Assembly: GCA_016786665.1 (NCBI GenBank)
Contig: JAEUVZ010000012.1
Coordinates: 1-56,336, forward strand
Reading direction: 5' to 3'
Origin: Flavipsychrobacter sp.
GTDB lineage: Bacteria; Bacteroidota; Bacteroidia; Chitinophagales; Chitinophagaceae
DNA: 56,336 bases
Shown here: positions 42,063-51,185 of the stretch, in pieces
Numbering within the stretch: the first letter of the stretch is position 1
Layout of the letters: the number at the start of each line of letters is the position of its first letter
Notes under the pieces: model-generated
What the model was told of the DNA's origin: nothing
Seen by the model: the letters and a program-made list of their open reading frames with translations, nothing else
Databases searched by the model: none
Program-made: the position numbers and the translations under genes

Positions 42063-42110
42063 TTTATAAAAAGGGACGGGCTGCAAATGCAGCCCGTCCC
42101 TTTTTATAAA
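42063..42110. terminator. Bidirectional terminator with perfect 23-bp stem
   Basis: Arms 42063-42085 and 42088-42110 are perfectly complementary, leaving a two-base gap (in practice a small loop after opening the top pair). A and T runs flank both sides. It serves the tagged small gene (plus) and the EnvC-like gene (minus). Confidence 0.9.
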
Positions 42111-42126
42111 TTTTAGCCCTCGGGCA

Positions 42127-43563
42127 CTATCGGGCAATCCACCCTTCAGGGTCCATCTTGCTGGCACCTTTCCATATCTGGAAGTTGATAACATTGTCGC
42201 CCTCGTCGTCTTTACCTACCGTGCCTATAGCCTGTTTGGTGCTTACGTGGTCGCCCTTCTTCACCCTTGTACTGGCGAGGCCAGAGTAAACAGTGAAGTA
42301 GTTACCGTGTGTGATAAGTATGTTCCAGCCGGCACCGGGTATGGAGAACACATTAGCAACAGTGCCTTCAAACACGGCCCGGGCGGTAGCACCTTCTGAA
42401 GTACGGATGGTAACACCATTGTTTTCCACCATTACCTTGCGCTCAACCGGGTGCGGATGTACGCCAAACCTTCCGGAAACGAAGCCTTTCTCTACCGGCC
42501 AGGGAAGCCTTCCCCGATTGGACTCAAAACTGTTGGCAAGGGCCGCTGCCTCGGGTGTAAGCGATAGGTTCACCGGGCGGCTTTCCGTACGGGCAGGCCT
42601 TTCGGTGGCCGTGGCTGCTACCGGTGCTGTTTCTACAGGCTTTGTGGTAGCTGGGGTAGTGGTGGTAGTGGGCTTTACCGTGGCAGGCGTAGTAGCAGTA
42701 GTAGTAGCGGGCGGTGGCGGATTATTCTCATCCCTGGTACCTATGCGCATCGGCGGATTACTGGCGTTGGCGGCCGCAATCTTCCTCCGTTCTTCTTCTT
42801 CCTTCTTGCGCTGTTCTTCCTGCGCCTTTTTCCGGGCAATTTCTATTTCGCGACGAATCATCTCGTTAATGGTCTTGTCCAGTTGGCGTGTAGCCTTCCT
42901 GTTTTTCTCTATCTGTGCCGCAAGGTCATTCTCTTTACCCTTCAGCTGATTCACTACGTCGTTGGTTTCGTTGGTTTCCGACTGTATTACCCTCTTCTGT
43001 TCCTCCTGCTCTTTATACAACAGGTCTTTCTGCGCCTTTTCAGAATTAAGTGCGCTGATCTTTTTTTGTATCTGGTCTTGCGTATTGTATATCTGCGCTA
43101 CCTGGTCTTTACGGAAGTCCCGGTATTTTTTCAGATACTTGGCCCTGCGTGCCGCATCATTGAAGTCTGATGCGGAAAACAGGAAAGCCAGCATATTGTA
43201 GGAACTCCTGTTGGAATATGCATACCGTATAGACTGGGCATAGCGTATTTTCAGCAGCTCCAGGTTCTTTTTAAGGCTGCCTACTTCCTGGGTGGAAACG
43301 AGAATGCTGTTGTTGATGGCGTTTATCTCGTTGCTGATATTATTCACCAGTCGCTGACGTTCGTTAAGCTTGGCCTGCAATGCCCGTAGCTGGCTCATTG
43401 TGGCCTGCTTGTTCTGGCGGGTTGCCGCCAGCTCCGCCTCGGTCTGGCGGATGGACTCCATTATCTGCTGCCTGCGTTTTTCCAGGTCTGTGCGCGAGTC
43501 GCCCTGTTGCGCTCCCAGGCTGAAGCACACCAATACACCAAGAATAGTAAAAAGTAAGCGCAT
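42127..43563 (-). CDS. EnvC-like murein hydrolase activator (degenerate LytM)
   Basis: A 478-residue exported protein. After the signal peptide (MRLLFTILGVLVCFSLGAQ) comes a long coiled coil (about 25-260: ending in EIARKKAQEEQRKKEEEERR), a Pro/Thr-rich linker (TTTATTPATVKPTTTTTPA) and a LytM/M23 domain (about 350-478). The zinc ligands of active M23 enzymes are missing: the usual HxxxD region reads GVHPHPVERK without the Asp, and the HxH site reads VINFQIW. Like EnvC, it should activate amidases during cell separation rather than cut peptidoglycan itself. Confidence 0.9.
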   Translation of the reverse strand: MRLLFTILGVLVCFSLGAQQGDSRTDLEKRRQQIMESIRQTEAELAATRQNKQATMSQLRALQAKLNERQRLVNNISNEINAINNSILVSTQEVGSLKKNLELLKIRYAQSIRYAYSNRSSYNMLAFLFSASDFNDAARRAKYLKKYRDFRKDQVAQIYNTQDQIQKKISALNSEKAQKDLLYKEQEEQKRVIQSETNETNDVVNQLKGKENDLAAQIEKNRKATRQLDKTINEMIRREIEIARKKAQEEQRKKEEEERRKIAAANASNPPMRIGTRDENNPPPPATTTATTPATVKPTTTTTPATTKPVETAPVAATATERPARTESRPVNLSLTPEAAALANSFESNRGRLPWPVEKGFVSGRFGVHPHPVERKVMVENNGVTIRTSEGATARAVFEGTVANVFSIPGAGWNILITHGNYFTVYSGLASTRVKKGDHVSTKQAIGTVGKDDEGDNVINFQIWKGASKMDPEGWIAR

Positions 43564-43748
43564 GTAGTTGGTACGGTTGCTGACAAAAATAGCTAAATAA
43601 TTCTCCTTTTAGGGCCTAAATAGTTTTTAACACAAACAGTTTAAAAGTATCGCTATATAGAGTATTTTGAGGTTTTTTTCCATAATACTGCGTAGTAGAT
43701 TTTTTTATTGCGCAGCTTTGTTGATTTTTGTTACAAATAGGAACCAAT

Positions 43749-44624
43749 ATGCTGTATTCAATGACGGGCTTCGGACGCGCCGAGGCTACAATTAACAATC
43801 GCCAGGTAGTGGTGGAAATAAAGTCGTTGAACGGCAAACAATTTGAGGTAGTGACTAAACTACCTCCTATACTGCGCTCCTATGAGCTGGACATCCGCAA
43901 CCTGCTGAACCAGGCACTGCTGCGCGGCACTATTGATATAACCGTGTCGGTAAAACAGGAAGGGGCTTCTAAACCCATGACGGTAAATACCGGGCTGGCC
44001 GTTTTCTACTATCAAAGCATGCAGCAGATAGCCGACCAGCTTGGCATTCCCCAGGAGGGCATTCTTTCCACCCTGATGCGTATGCCGGAGGTAGTGGCCG
44101 CCGACCAGGACGTGTTGCCTGAGGACGAATGGAACGAGGTAAAAAAGGTGATAGCCGAAGCCGCCCAACACCTGATGGACCACCGGAAAAACGAAGGCAA
44201 GTCGCTCTTAAAAGACCTGAACAGCCGGATAGGCAACATCGAAAATCTGCTGAAGCAGATAGTGCCGCTGGAAGGCGACCGTATAGAAAAAATACGCACC
44301 CGCCTGACCCAGTACCTGCAAGATGCAGCCGGTAAAGAGAACGTAGACAACAACCGCCTGGAACAAGAGCTGATATACTACATAGAAAGGATGGACTTCA
44401 GCGAAGAAAAAACAAGGCTGGCACAGCACTGCGCTTACTTCTACGAAACGATACAGAAAGAAGGACTATCGAAGGGTAAAGTACTGGGCTTCACCCTGCA
44501 GGAAGTAGGCCGTGAAATAAATACACTGGGAGCCAAAGCCAACCAGGCCAACATACAACAGCTGGTGATAGGAATGAAAGACGAACTGGAAAAAGCCAAA
44601 GAACAGGTGCTGAACGTTCTGTAA
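43749..44624 (+). CDS. yicC: YicC family protein (putative endoribonuclease)
   Basis: A 291-residue protein of normal family length. It begins MLYSMTGFGRAEATINNRQV, the signature N-terminus, with EIKSLNGKQFEV next. The C-terminal part has the conserved DNNRLEQELIYYIERMDFSEE and GFTLQEVGREINTLGAKAN. YicC is reported as an endoribonuclease family that acts on RNA in E. coli. ATG at 43749 is used rather than the upstream TTG. It is followed after three bases by gldH, and the two probably share a transcript. Confidence 0.9.
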   Translation: MLYSMTGFGRAEATINNRQVVVEIKSLNGKQFEVVTKLPPILRSYELDIRNLLNQALLRGTIDITVSVKQEGASKPMTVNTGLAVFYYQSMQQIADQLGIPQEGILSTLMRMPEVVAADQDVLPEDEWNEVKKVIAEAAQHLMDHRKNEGKSLLKDLNSRIGNIENLLKQIVPLEGDRIEKIRTRLTQYLQDAAGKENVDNNRLEQELIYYIERMDFSEEKTRLAQHCAYFYETIQKEGLSKGKVLGFTLQEVGREINTLGAKANQANIQQLVIGMKDELEKAKEQVLNVL

Positions 44625-44627
44625 GCG

Positions 44628-45155
44628 ATGATTATGAATAAGCTAACAACTAACTTAAAACGCACCGCCGTTGCCGCTATCGCAAGCAGTTTGCTATTGC
44701 TGGGCGGGTGCATCGAATCGCCCTATTTCCAGAAACAGGAATCCATACCGGGATATAAATGGGACTATAAATATTTACCCTCATTTGAATTTGAAATAAC
44801 GGATACTACACACGTATATGATGTATTCTTCCTGATGCGTCATACGGAGGCTTATCCCTACTCTAACCTATGGATGAACATCTATACCCGAACACCCGGC
44901 GACACTACTTACAGCAAGCAACGTGTAAATGTTGAGCTCGCCATCAGCGGTGGTAAGAACAACGGCCAGTGGAAAGGGAGAGGAATGGGTGAAATATGGG
45001 AGCATAAACTGACCATAGCCAAAGGAGCCTTTGAAAAAAAGGGTAAATATTCCATAAAGTTTGAGCAGAACATGCGGGTAAATCCATTACCGGAAGTTTT
45101 GCAGGTGGGCCTGCGTGTAGAAAAAGGGAATGCCCGTACCTTTAAGGCTCAATAG
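44628..45155 (+). CDS. gldH: Gliding motility lipoprotein GldH
   Basis: A 175-residue lipoprotein: signal segment RTAVAAIASSLLLLGGC with the lipid cysteine in LLGGC. The mature part contains WDYKYLPSFEFEITDTTHVY and VFFLMRHTEAYPYSNLWMNI, typical of GldH, followed by GRGMGEIWEHKLTIAKGAF. GldH is needed for gliding in Flavobacterium johnsoniae and is widespread in Bacteroidota with T9SS. ATG at 44628 lies 3 bases after the yicC stop; a second Met two codons on is equally possible. It precedes a histidine kinase by 6 bases. Confidence 0.88.
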   Translation: MIMNKLTTNLKRTAVAAIASSLLLLGGCIESPYFQKQESIPGYKWDYKYLPSFEFEITDTTHVYDVFFLMRHTEAYPYSNLWMNIYTRTPGDTTYSKQRVNVELAISGGKNNGQWKGRGMGEIWEHKLTIAKGAFEKKGKYSIKFEQNMRVNPLPEVLQVGLRVEKGNARTFKAQ

Positions 45156-45161
45156 GAGCAC

Positions 45162-46130
45162 ATGCGTTTTTTTACTACTGTTCACATTCTGCTGCTGACC
45201 TATGTTATAGCTGCGCTCCTGTTTTGGGGCATCAGCCTGCAAAAGCAGAACCGCCGGTCGCTGGAGATGCAGAAAATCATTCTGCGCACGGATATAGACA
45301 GCACTAAGCACCCGGCGCTGTACCACCAGCGCCTGGGAGAAATTACCGACCGGGCAGAGCTGAAAAAGAAACAATACATAGGCGAGGGAGTCACCTTCTT
45401 TGTAGTGATACTTATAGGCGCCTCGGTAGTATATTCTTCCTTTAAGCGAAGCCTGCGCATCACCCGGCAGCAGAATAACTTTATGCTTTCGGTAACGCAC
45501 GAGCTCAAATCGCCCATTGCGGGCATCAAGCTCAACCTGCAAACTATGGAACGGCACAAACTGGACGATGAGAAAAAAAAGACCCTCCTGGAGCGCAGCA
45601 TTAAAGAAGCCAATCGCCTGAACGACCTTTGTACCAACATTTTGCTGGCTTCGCAAATGGACGGCAAGCAATACAAGGCCGCCCAGGAAACCCTCAACTT
45701 CTCCGACCTGGTGGAAGATTGCGTAGAAGACTACGCGCTGCGCTACCCGCAACGTTTTGAAGAAGATATAGAGAATGACTGCTACTTGCGGGGCGACAAA
45801 CTGATGCTGCAAATGGCCATCAATAACCTGCTGGAGAATGCCGTGAAATATACCCCTGCCGACAAACCGATAACCATAACCCTGGATAAAAAAGAAAAAT
45901 GCATTGTGCTGCAGGTAGCAGATGAAGGGCAGGGCATATCCGACGAAGAGAAAAGTAAGATATTCAATAAGTTTTACCGGGTAGGCAATGAAATAAGCCG
46001 CACCTCCAAAGGAACCGGGCTGGGGCTATACCTTACCAGTAAGATAATAAGGCAACACAAAGGGAAGCTTTCTGTAAGAAACAACATGCCCTGTGGTTCT
46101 ATATTTGAGATGAGTATCCCGGTAGCTTAA
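45162..46130 (+). CDS. Sensor histidine kinase
   Basis: A 322-residue inner-membrane kinase. Two transmembrane helices (about 7-24 and 75-93) flank a short sensor region of about 50 residues. The phosphoacceptor is His113 in SVTHELKSPIAGIKLNLQT. The ATP domain has the N box NNLLENAVKYTP, G1 DEGQGI, F box FNKFYRVG and G2 GTGLGLYL. There is no response regulator gene next to it, so its partner is elsewhere. An AGGAG six bases before the ATG is a rare Shine-Dalgarno-like site for this genome. Co-transcription with yicC-gldH is likely from spacing. Confidence 0.9.
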   Translation: MRFFTTVHILLLTYVIAALLFWGISLQKQNRRSLEMQKIILRTDIDSTKHPALYHQRLGEITDRAELKKKQYIGEGVTFFVVILIGASVVYSSFKRSLRITRQQNNFMLSVTHELKSPIAGIKLNLQTMERHKLDDEKKKTLLERSIKEANRLNDLCTNILLASQMDGKQYKAAQETLNFSDLVEDCVEDYALRYPQRFEEDIENDCYLRGDKLMLQMAINNLLENAVKYTPADKPITITLDKKEKCIVLQVADEGQGISDEEKSKIFNKFYRVGNEISRTSKGTGLGLYLTSKIIRQHKGKLSVRNNMPCGSIFEMSIPVA

Positions 46131-46143
46131 ACCGACTGAATGA

Positions 46144-47601
46144 TTACCGTATCAGCAGCACATTTCCTTTAAATACCTGGCGGGGCTTATTGGCCAGGAG
46201 CCAATACTCTACCATGTAGCTGTAAGTATCCAGTGGCGCCTTTGTTCCCTTGTACGTACCATCCCACGACTGGGTAAGGTCGGTAGTGGTAAACAGCAGA
46301 TTCCCCCACCTGTCGAACACGCTGAACGTAGCCTTGGTGGTGATGCAGAATTGCTTTACACCAAAGGCGTCGTTCTTCCCATCCGCATTGGGCGTAAAGG
46401 CATTAGGCGCCCAGAAACAGTTCTGGCACGAGACCATCTCAATATTGCAGGTATCCGATACAGCATCGCAGCCGTTGGAAATGGTGAGGTAATATTTCCC
46501 GCTCTCCCGCGGCTGTATGCAGCAAGAGGTGGCTCCGGTATTCCATGCATAGTAGGTTACCCCCTCCATAGGAGCACCCAGGGTAAAGTTATCTTCCTTG
46601 CAAATGAGTGTATCATTACCAATAAAAACACCGGGATAGAAGTAAAGCCGCCGGATGCGGAAGGTATCTATATATTCTTTGTTAGCGATTTTTGCCTTGC
46701 ACCAGTACAGGCCGCTATCCGCCAGTGTGATGCTCTGGGTGGTAGCGCCGGTGTTCCAGAGATAGGTAGTGGCCGCTACGGGTGAGCTGAGCACTATCCC
46801 GCTGGCATCGCAAACTGCCGTGTCGTGACGGGCGGTAAACACATATATTTCATCCAGGTCGGTTACCGTCACATCGTCTACCAGCAGGTAGCTGTAGTCC
46901 TCTCCGGTGCCGGGCGTGGCAGGATATAGCTGTATGGGGTTAATGGGCATAGTGCTGTTCTTAAAACTGCCTATGGTCATCCACTCTTCCCCGCCCTGCG
47001 CTATGTACTCCCCTTCTATCTTCACCCAGGCATTGGTGCTGGTGATGTGATTTCCGGAATCGTTGACCACGTCGTAGTCCAGCATCAGGAATTTGTCGGT
47101 AGTAATATTTACCTGTGCATTGGTAAAGGCAGCCCCTACCCTGTCTACGGCAATAAAGTTGTATGCCGTGGTATTGGGGTCGTATATGGTGCTTGCGTAG
47201 AACGTCACTTTGTGCTTGTGCCCGGCCACCATTGGCCTTTTCAACTGCACCTGTACATACTCCCTGTATTCTCCGTTGATGGTACCATTGTGGTAAGCTA
47301 TTATTCCGGCGCAGGCGTTGCCGGTATGCGCATCGTGGTAGCCGAGGAAGGTGTAGGGCAGATTTACCATACTGCCCACCGGGGCGCAGGTATTGAAGTA
47401 GTCAGGGGTAGTAAGTTGCAGGGGGCTCACCCATGCCTTTACCGTTGGGAAATTGTTGTAGCCGGGCGCATATTCAATTCCCGCCCAGGCCGAGGGGCAA
47501 TTATTTATGTCCTCAAAGCCCGGATTGGGCACCAGGTTCTGGGCCCGGGTGCCGATAGCGGCGCATAAGAATAAGGCGATAAGTGCAAGTTTTCCCTTCA
47601 T
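46144..47601 (-). CDS. Secreted protein with T9SS type B (gliding-associated) C-terminal domain
   Basis: A 485-residue exported protein; ATG at 47601 (MKGKLALIALFLCAAIGTRAQ) gives the signal peptide. An N-terminal region (LVPNPGFEDINNCPSAWAG, about 25-230) is typical of carbohydrate-binding-like modules of such proteins. Ig-like/PKD-style segments follow, with TTYLWNTGATTQSITLADSG and YYAWNTGATSCCIQPRESG as two related repeats. The type B sorting domain closes it: APNAFTPNADGKNDAF, FSVFDRWGNLLF and WDGTYKGTKAPLDTYSYMV. It should be secreted by the type IX system and stay attached to the surface. Confidence 0.9.
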   Translation of the reverse strand: MKGKLALIALFLCAAIGTRAQNLVPNPGFEDINNCPSAWAGIEYAPGYNNFPTVKAWVSPLQLTTPDYFNTCAPVGSMVNLPYTFLGYHDAHTGNACAGIIAYHNGTINGEYREYVQVQLKRPMVAGHKHKVTFYASTIYDPNTTAYNFIAVDRVGAAFTNAQVNITTDKFLMLDYDVVNDSGNHITSTNAWVKIEGEYIAQGGEEWMTIGSFKNSTMPINPIQLYPATPGTGEDYSYLLVDDVTVTDLDEIYVFTARHDTAVCDASGIVLSSPVAATTYLWNTGATTQSITLADSGLYWCKAKIANKEYIDTFRIRRLYFYPGVFIGNDTLICKEDNFTLGAPMEGVTYYAWNTGATSCCIQPRESGKYYLTISNGCDAVSDTCNIEMVSCQNCFWAPNAFTPNADGKNDAFGVKQFCITTKATFSVFDRWGNLLFTTTDLTQSWDGTYKGTKAPLDTYSYMVEYWLLANKPRQVFKGNVLLIR

Positions 47602-47659
47602 ATCAGTTTCCGTATCACTAAAGAGCATGCAATATATTACAATGCAGGCATATGAGGTG

Positions 47660-47686
47660 CAAAAATAGGTACGCCGCTAATAACAA
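47660..47686 (-). promoter_or_regulatory. Promoter for the T9SS type B gene
   Basis: A perfect -7 box TATTTTTG (complement of 47660-47667) with TTG 16 bases upstream (complement of 47684-47686). It lies 58 bases from the ATG chosen at 47601. Confidence 0.6.
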
Positions 47687-47928
47687 TGGTAGCCATTTGC
47701 ACGACCGTCATTGTTATTTCGTGAGGCATTCCGGGTATTTCCGGCTCCATTCCAGGTGCTGCGGGGTGTTGTCTTTGCCGTCACCGAAGACTGAGGAATT
47801 TTAAGCATTGGTTCAGGTTTTAGAATGGTAATGACCTCATAAATTCGACTCTAAAAACATTTAAAATAAAATTAAATTCAAATAGCAGACAATATTTAAC
47901 TTTTCCCAAAAGGACGGCTTTCATTGCT
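47687..47928. other. Gap between divergent promoters, no gene seen
   Basis: Divergent spacer of the T9SS type B gene and the glycoside hydrolase gene. The left half is GC-mixed without a supported frame; the right half (about 47850-47905) is AT-rich, as expected upstream of a promoter. No repeat or RNA fold stood out by eye. Confidence 0.5.
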
Positions 47929-47936
47929 TATTTTTG
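47929..47936 (+). promoter_or_regulatory. Promoter -7 box for the glycoside hydrolase gene
   Basis: TATTTTTG, an exact TAnnTTTG match, 20 bases upstream of the ATG at 47957. Confidence 0.6.
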
Positions 47937-47956
47937 CTCCTTATATACTGACGATA

Positions 47957-49456
47957 ATGCACCGTTTCCTGTTTTTGCTGCTTACTGCCTGCCTTGTTCA
48001 ACTTTCAGTTAATGCCCGTACTCCCAAGCGTGAGTTTCGCGCGGCATGGATTGCCACTGTTGCGAATATTGACTGGCCTTCCAAGCCCGGGCTTCCCGCC
48101 GCTGAGCAGCAGCAGCAGTTCATCAACCGCTTGGACGAACTGAAAGAAATGGGTTGCAACGCTGTAATAGTGCAGGTGCGCCCTTCCAGCGACGCCCTCT
48201 ACGACAGCAAGCACGAACCCTGGAGCCGTTACCTCACCGGCAGGCAAGGGCAGGCACCCTTCCCGTACTACGACCCGCTAGAGTTTATGATAGAAGAAAC
48301 CCACAAGCGCTGTATGGAGTTCCATGCCTGGTTCAATCCTTTCCGGGCATTGGTAGACAGCAAGAAAAACCCCAACCCTCCCGGGCACATCACCCGCACG
48401 CATCCTGAATGGATCATCAGCTATGGCGGAAAATCGTACATAGACCCGGGCACACCGGAAGCACGTGAGTATGTAATAAAAGTAATAATGGATGTGGTAA
48501 AGCGCTACGATATAGACGCAGTGCATATAGACGACTACTTCTATCCATACCGTATAGCAGGGCAGGAATTCGGAGACTCGCGCAGTTGGAGCCGCTGCGG
48601 CGGAGACTTCAGGGATCGTGGGGACTGGCGGCGCAACAACGTGAACGTGTTCATCTCCAACCTGAACTCCAGTATTAAGAACACGAAGAGCTATGTAAAG
48701 TTTGGCATCAGCCCGTTTGGGGTATGGCGCAACGCCAGCAAAGACCCGAAAGGCTCTAAAACCAATGGCGGGCAAACCTGCTACGACGATCTGTACTCCG
48801 ATGTTATCCTCTGGATGGAAAAAGGCTGGATCGACTACCTGCTTCCGCAACTATACTGGGAGCATGGGCACCGCGCAGCTCCCTTCGATGTACTGCTGCC
48901 CTGGTGGGAAGAGCATAGCTATGGCCGCCACATATACAACGGACTGGGCGTGTACCGGATGGTAGCCCCGGTAAAGGCCCCCTGGCACTCGCCCAACGAA
49001 ATTCTCTGGCAGATAAGGGACATACGTAAGGTAAGCGCTACACCGGGATTTGTCTTCTACAGCGCTTCCAGCTTTAATAAAATTCCCGGAGCCCTTAAAG
49101 ACAGCCTGAGATACAAATACAACCGCTACCCCGCCATACCTCCCGCTATGCCGTGGCTGGACAAGAAAGCGCCCTCGGCACCTACCCTTAAAGTAAATGT
49201 TAAAAATGGGAATGCTATCCTTCGTTGGGTACCCAACGATGAGGAGCCCGGGCTGCGCTACGCGGTCTACCGTTTTGTTAACAACGAAGAAATAGACCTG
49301 GAGCGGGGCGATAAGCTGGTAAGCCTACAGCGGGGCATAGAATACACCGATGTAGATGCCGGAAAATACACTTCCTGCACCTATATAGTTACCGCCCTTG
49401 ACCGGACCTGGAACGAGAGCCGGCCCAGCAACGAGGTTTCGCTCGACCGCCAGTAA
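47957..49456 (+). CDS. GHL10-family glycoside hydrolase (DigH-like)
   Basis: A 499-residue exported protein. Signal peptide MHRFLFLLLTACLVQLSVNA, then a GHL10 (family 10 glycosyl hydrolase-like) TIM barrel: FRAAWIATVANIDWPSKPG, NAVIVQVRPSSDALY, EFHAWFNPFRA and YDIDAVHIDDYFYPY with the likely acidic catalytic residues. After about residue 400 there is a fibronectin type III-like domain (ILRWVPNDEEPGLRYAVYRF). E. coli DigH of this family cleaves denuded peptidoglycan glycans during division, and the same role is plausible but not proven. It is monocistronic. Confidence 0.88.
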   Translation: MHRFLFLLLTACLVQLSVNARTPKREFRAAWIATVANIDWPSKPGLPAAEQQQQFINRLDELKEMGCNAVIVQVRPSSDALYDSKHEPWSRYLTGRQGQAPFPYYDPLEFMIEETHKRCMEFHAWFNPFRALVDSKKNPNPPGHITRTHPEWIISYGGKSYIDPGTPEAREYVIKVIMDVVKRYDIDAVHIDDYFYPYRIAGQEFGDSRSWSRCGGDFRDRGDWRRNNVNVFISNLNSSIKNTKSYVKFGISPFGVWRNASKDPKGSKTNGGQTCYDDLYSDVILWMEKGWIDYLLPQLYWEHGHRAAPFDVLLPWWEEHSYGRHIYNGLGVYRMVAPVKAPWHSPNEILWQIRDIRKVSATPGFVFYSASSFNKIPGALKDSLRYKYNRYPAIPPAMPWLDKKAPSAPTLKVNVKNGNAILRWVPNDEEPGLRYAVYRFVNNEEIDLERGDKLVSLQRGIEYTDVDAGKYTSCTYIVTALDRTWNESRPSNEVSLDRQ

Positions 49457-49480
49457 GTGCCTCATCTCCCGCATTTTCCG

Positions 49481-49488
49481 TATCTTTG
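49481..49488 (+). promoter_or_regulatory. Promoter -7 box upstream of the TPR gene
   Basis: TATCTTTG, an exact match, giving a long leader of about 230 bases before the TPR gene ATG. A 5-bp GCCGC/GCGGC stem occurs at about 49540-49560, and a closer near-consensus TATATTTA box at about 49698-49705 may be the main promoter instead. Confidence 0.45.
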
Positions 49489-49723
49489 CAGTGTACACTG
49501 AAGGCAAAATAGTGCGAAGAAACGGGTGATACGGATGAGTGCCGCTCACCCCATGCGGCAAGAGTTACTTTGTTTGCCAACAACTCAATAAATCAATTTT
49601 TTGCCGCACTTCCTACACGGGCAAAATCCATGTGAATATCCTGTGCATACTAACAAAGCCTTCATGTAGCGGCCGGGATTCGGCATGCTATTTTATTTAT
49701 ATTTAGGTATAAATCCAGAGAAT

Positions 49724-51139
49724 ATGTTTGACGATGATTTTTTAGATGATGATTTTAATTCGATGGACGACTTGCTGCAGCGTTTCGAAGAAATAAAAAA
49801 GGGCGAGGGCAGCGGAATGCTTGACGAAGAAGAATTCGAAATTATTATCGAGTATTTCTTCCGCGACAATAATGATGAGCAGGCCCTCCTTGCCTGCGAT
49901 ATAGCCCGTACGTACTATCCCTTCTCTGTTTCCGTGCTTTTGTTGAAGGCGGAGATACTCACCCAGGCGCAAAAGTACGGCCAGGCGCTGAATGTACTGG
50001 ATGAGATGGAACAGTACGATATTAAGAATGTAGACGCGGTACTACTCCGTTCCGACATATTGCTCGGCCAGCTGAAATATGACCAGGCTGCACTATGGCT
50101 GGAACAACAATCTCATGAGTTCAACGGAAAGGAGAAAATAGAGCTATTGCACGAGCTGTCAGATGTATACGATGAATGTGAAGAGTTTGAAGCCGTATTT
50201 GATACCCTGAAGCGAATTTTAAAGATAGACCGGCGAAACGAAGACGCTTTGCAGAAAATCTGTTTTTGGGCCGACTTTACCAAGCGCCTGGACGAGAGTG
50301 TGGAAATACATACGCAACTCCTGGAGGATGACCCCTATAACTCGTTGGCCTGGTTTAACCTCGGGGCTGCTTACCAGGCGTTAAAACTCTATGAAAAAGC
50401 CATAGACTCTTACCAGTATTGCGTAGCGATAGATGAAAAGTTTGAGTTTGCCTACCGGAATATGGCCGATGCATTCATGCGGCTAAAGTGGTACGACCAG
50501 GCGCTGGACGTATTGGAAAAGCACCTGGAAATAGCCAAGCCTGAAGACGTGATATTTGAAGCGATGGGTTACTGCTGGGAAAAACAAAAAGACTTTCACA
50601 AAGCCCGCCATTTTTACCGCCAGGCATCAAAGCTCAATCCCCAGGATGATACTATCTTCTTTAAAATAGGCGAAACATATAGCCGCGAGCAGCAATGGGA
50701 AAAGGCTATAAAGGCATATTCCGTTGCTATGCAGCTGGACAAGAACAATGCGTCGTATTGCATGGCCATCGGCAATTGCCTCATGGAACTAGACGCGGTG
50801 AACGAAGCGCTTTCCTGCTACCTGAATGCGGTCAGGCTGAAGCCTTCTAACAAAACGATATGGCTGGCTCTTATCAAAGGCCTGTATGTGTCCGGCTTCT
50901 ACGATGAAGCCCTGGCCCAGGTAGAGATTGCCAAAGACCGATGTGGTGATAAAGGCGAATTTCGCTATCTGCAGGCAGCCGCGCTGTTCAGCAATGGCAA
51001 ATCGAAAGAAGGGATGATACAGTTGGAAGCCGGCCTTCGGTTAGCCCCGAAACGCATAAAGTTCTTTACAGAACTGAATGCCGAGTTTATCCGCCGCGCC
51101 AGCGTGTCGGACCTGATAGGGAAATACAAAAAGAAATAA
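49724..51139 (+). CDS. Tetratricopeptide repeat protein
   Basis: A 471-residue cytoplasmic protein without a signal peptide. ATG at 49724 gives a very acidic start (MFDDDFLDDDFNSMDDLLQR). From about residue 60 to 440 there are about ten TPR units, such as AWFNLGAAYQALKLYEKAID and FKIGETYSREQQWEKAIKAY, each about 34 residues. TPR superhelices bind proteins; the partner is not known. Sequences of this type are widespread in Bacteroidota. The leader is long, and a strong terminator shared with the carbonic anhydrase-like gene follows. Confidence 0.88.
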   Translation: MFDDDFLDDDFNSMDDLLQRFEEIKKGEGSGMLDEEEFEIIIEYFFRDNNDEQALLACDIARTYYPFSVSVLLLKAEILTQAQKYGQALNVLDEMEQYDIKNVDAVLLRSDILLGQLKYDQAALWLEQQSHEFNGKEKIELLHELSDVYDECEEFEAVFDTLKRILKIDRRNEDALQKICFWADFTKRLDESVEIHTQLLEDDPYNSLAWFNLGAAYQALKLYEKAIDSYQYCVAIDEKFEFAYRNMADAFMRLKWYDQALDVLEKHLEIAKPEDVIFEAMGYCWEKQKDFHKARHFYRQASKLNPQDDTIFFKIGETYSREQQWEKAIKAYSVAMQLDKNNASYCMAIGNCLMELDAVNEALSCYLNAVRLKPSNKTIWLALIKGLYVSGFYDEALAQVEIAKDRCGDKGEFRYLQAAALFSNGKSKEGMIQLEAGLRLAPKRIKFFTELNAEFIRRASVSDLIGKYKKK

Positions 51140-51158
51140 GGGGTACTGCTATGCCTCC

Positions 51159-51184
51159 AAGCCCTCTGCCCTGGCGGAGGGCTT
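51159..51184. terminator. Terminator between the TPR and carbonic anhydrase-like genes
   Basis: A 12-bp stem (51159-51170 with 51173-51184, one G-T pair) followed by TTTATT on the plus strand. Convergent genes meet here. Confidence 0.8.
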
Positions 51185-51185
51185 T

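Noticed and set aside
42311-42949. 212-codon plus-strand frame opposite the EnvC-like gene
   Set aside because: It is antisense to the Pro/Thr-rich linker and coiled coil of a well-supported gene; its Val/Ser-rich sequence is an artefact of that codon use.
49534-49590. 18-codon frame MSAAHPMRQELLCLPTTQ in the TPR gene leader
   Set aside because: Too short and without evidence of conservation. It could be a leader peptide, but nothing supports regulation of the TPR gene.
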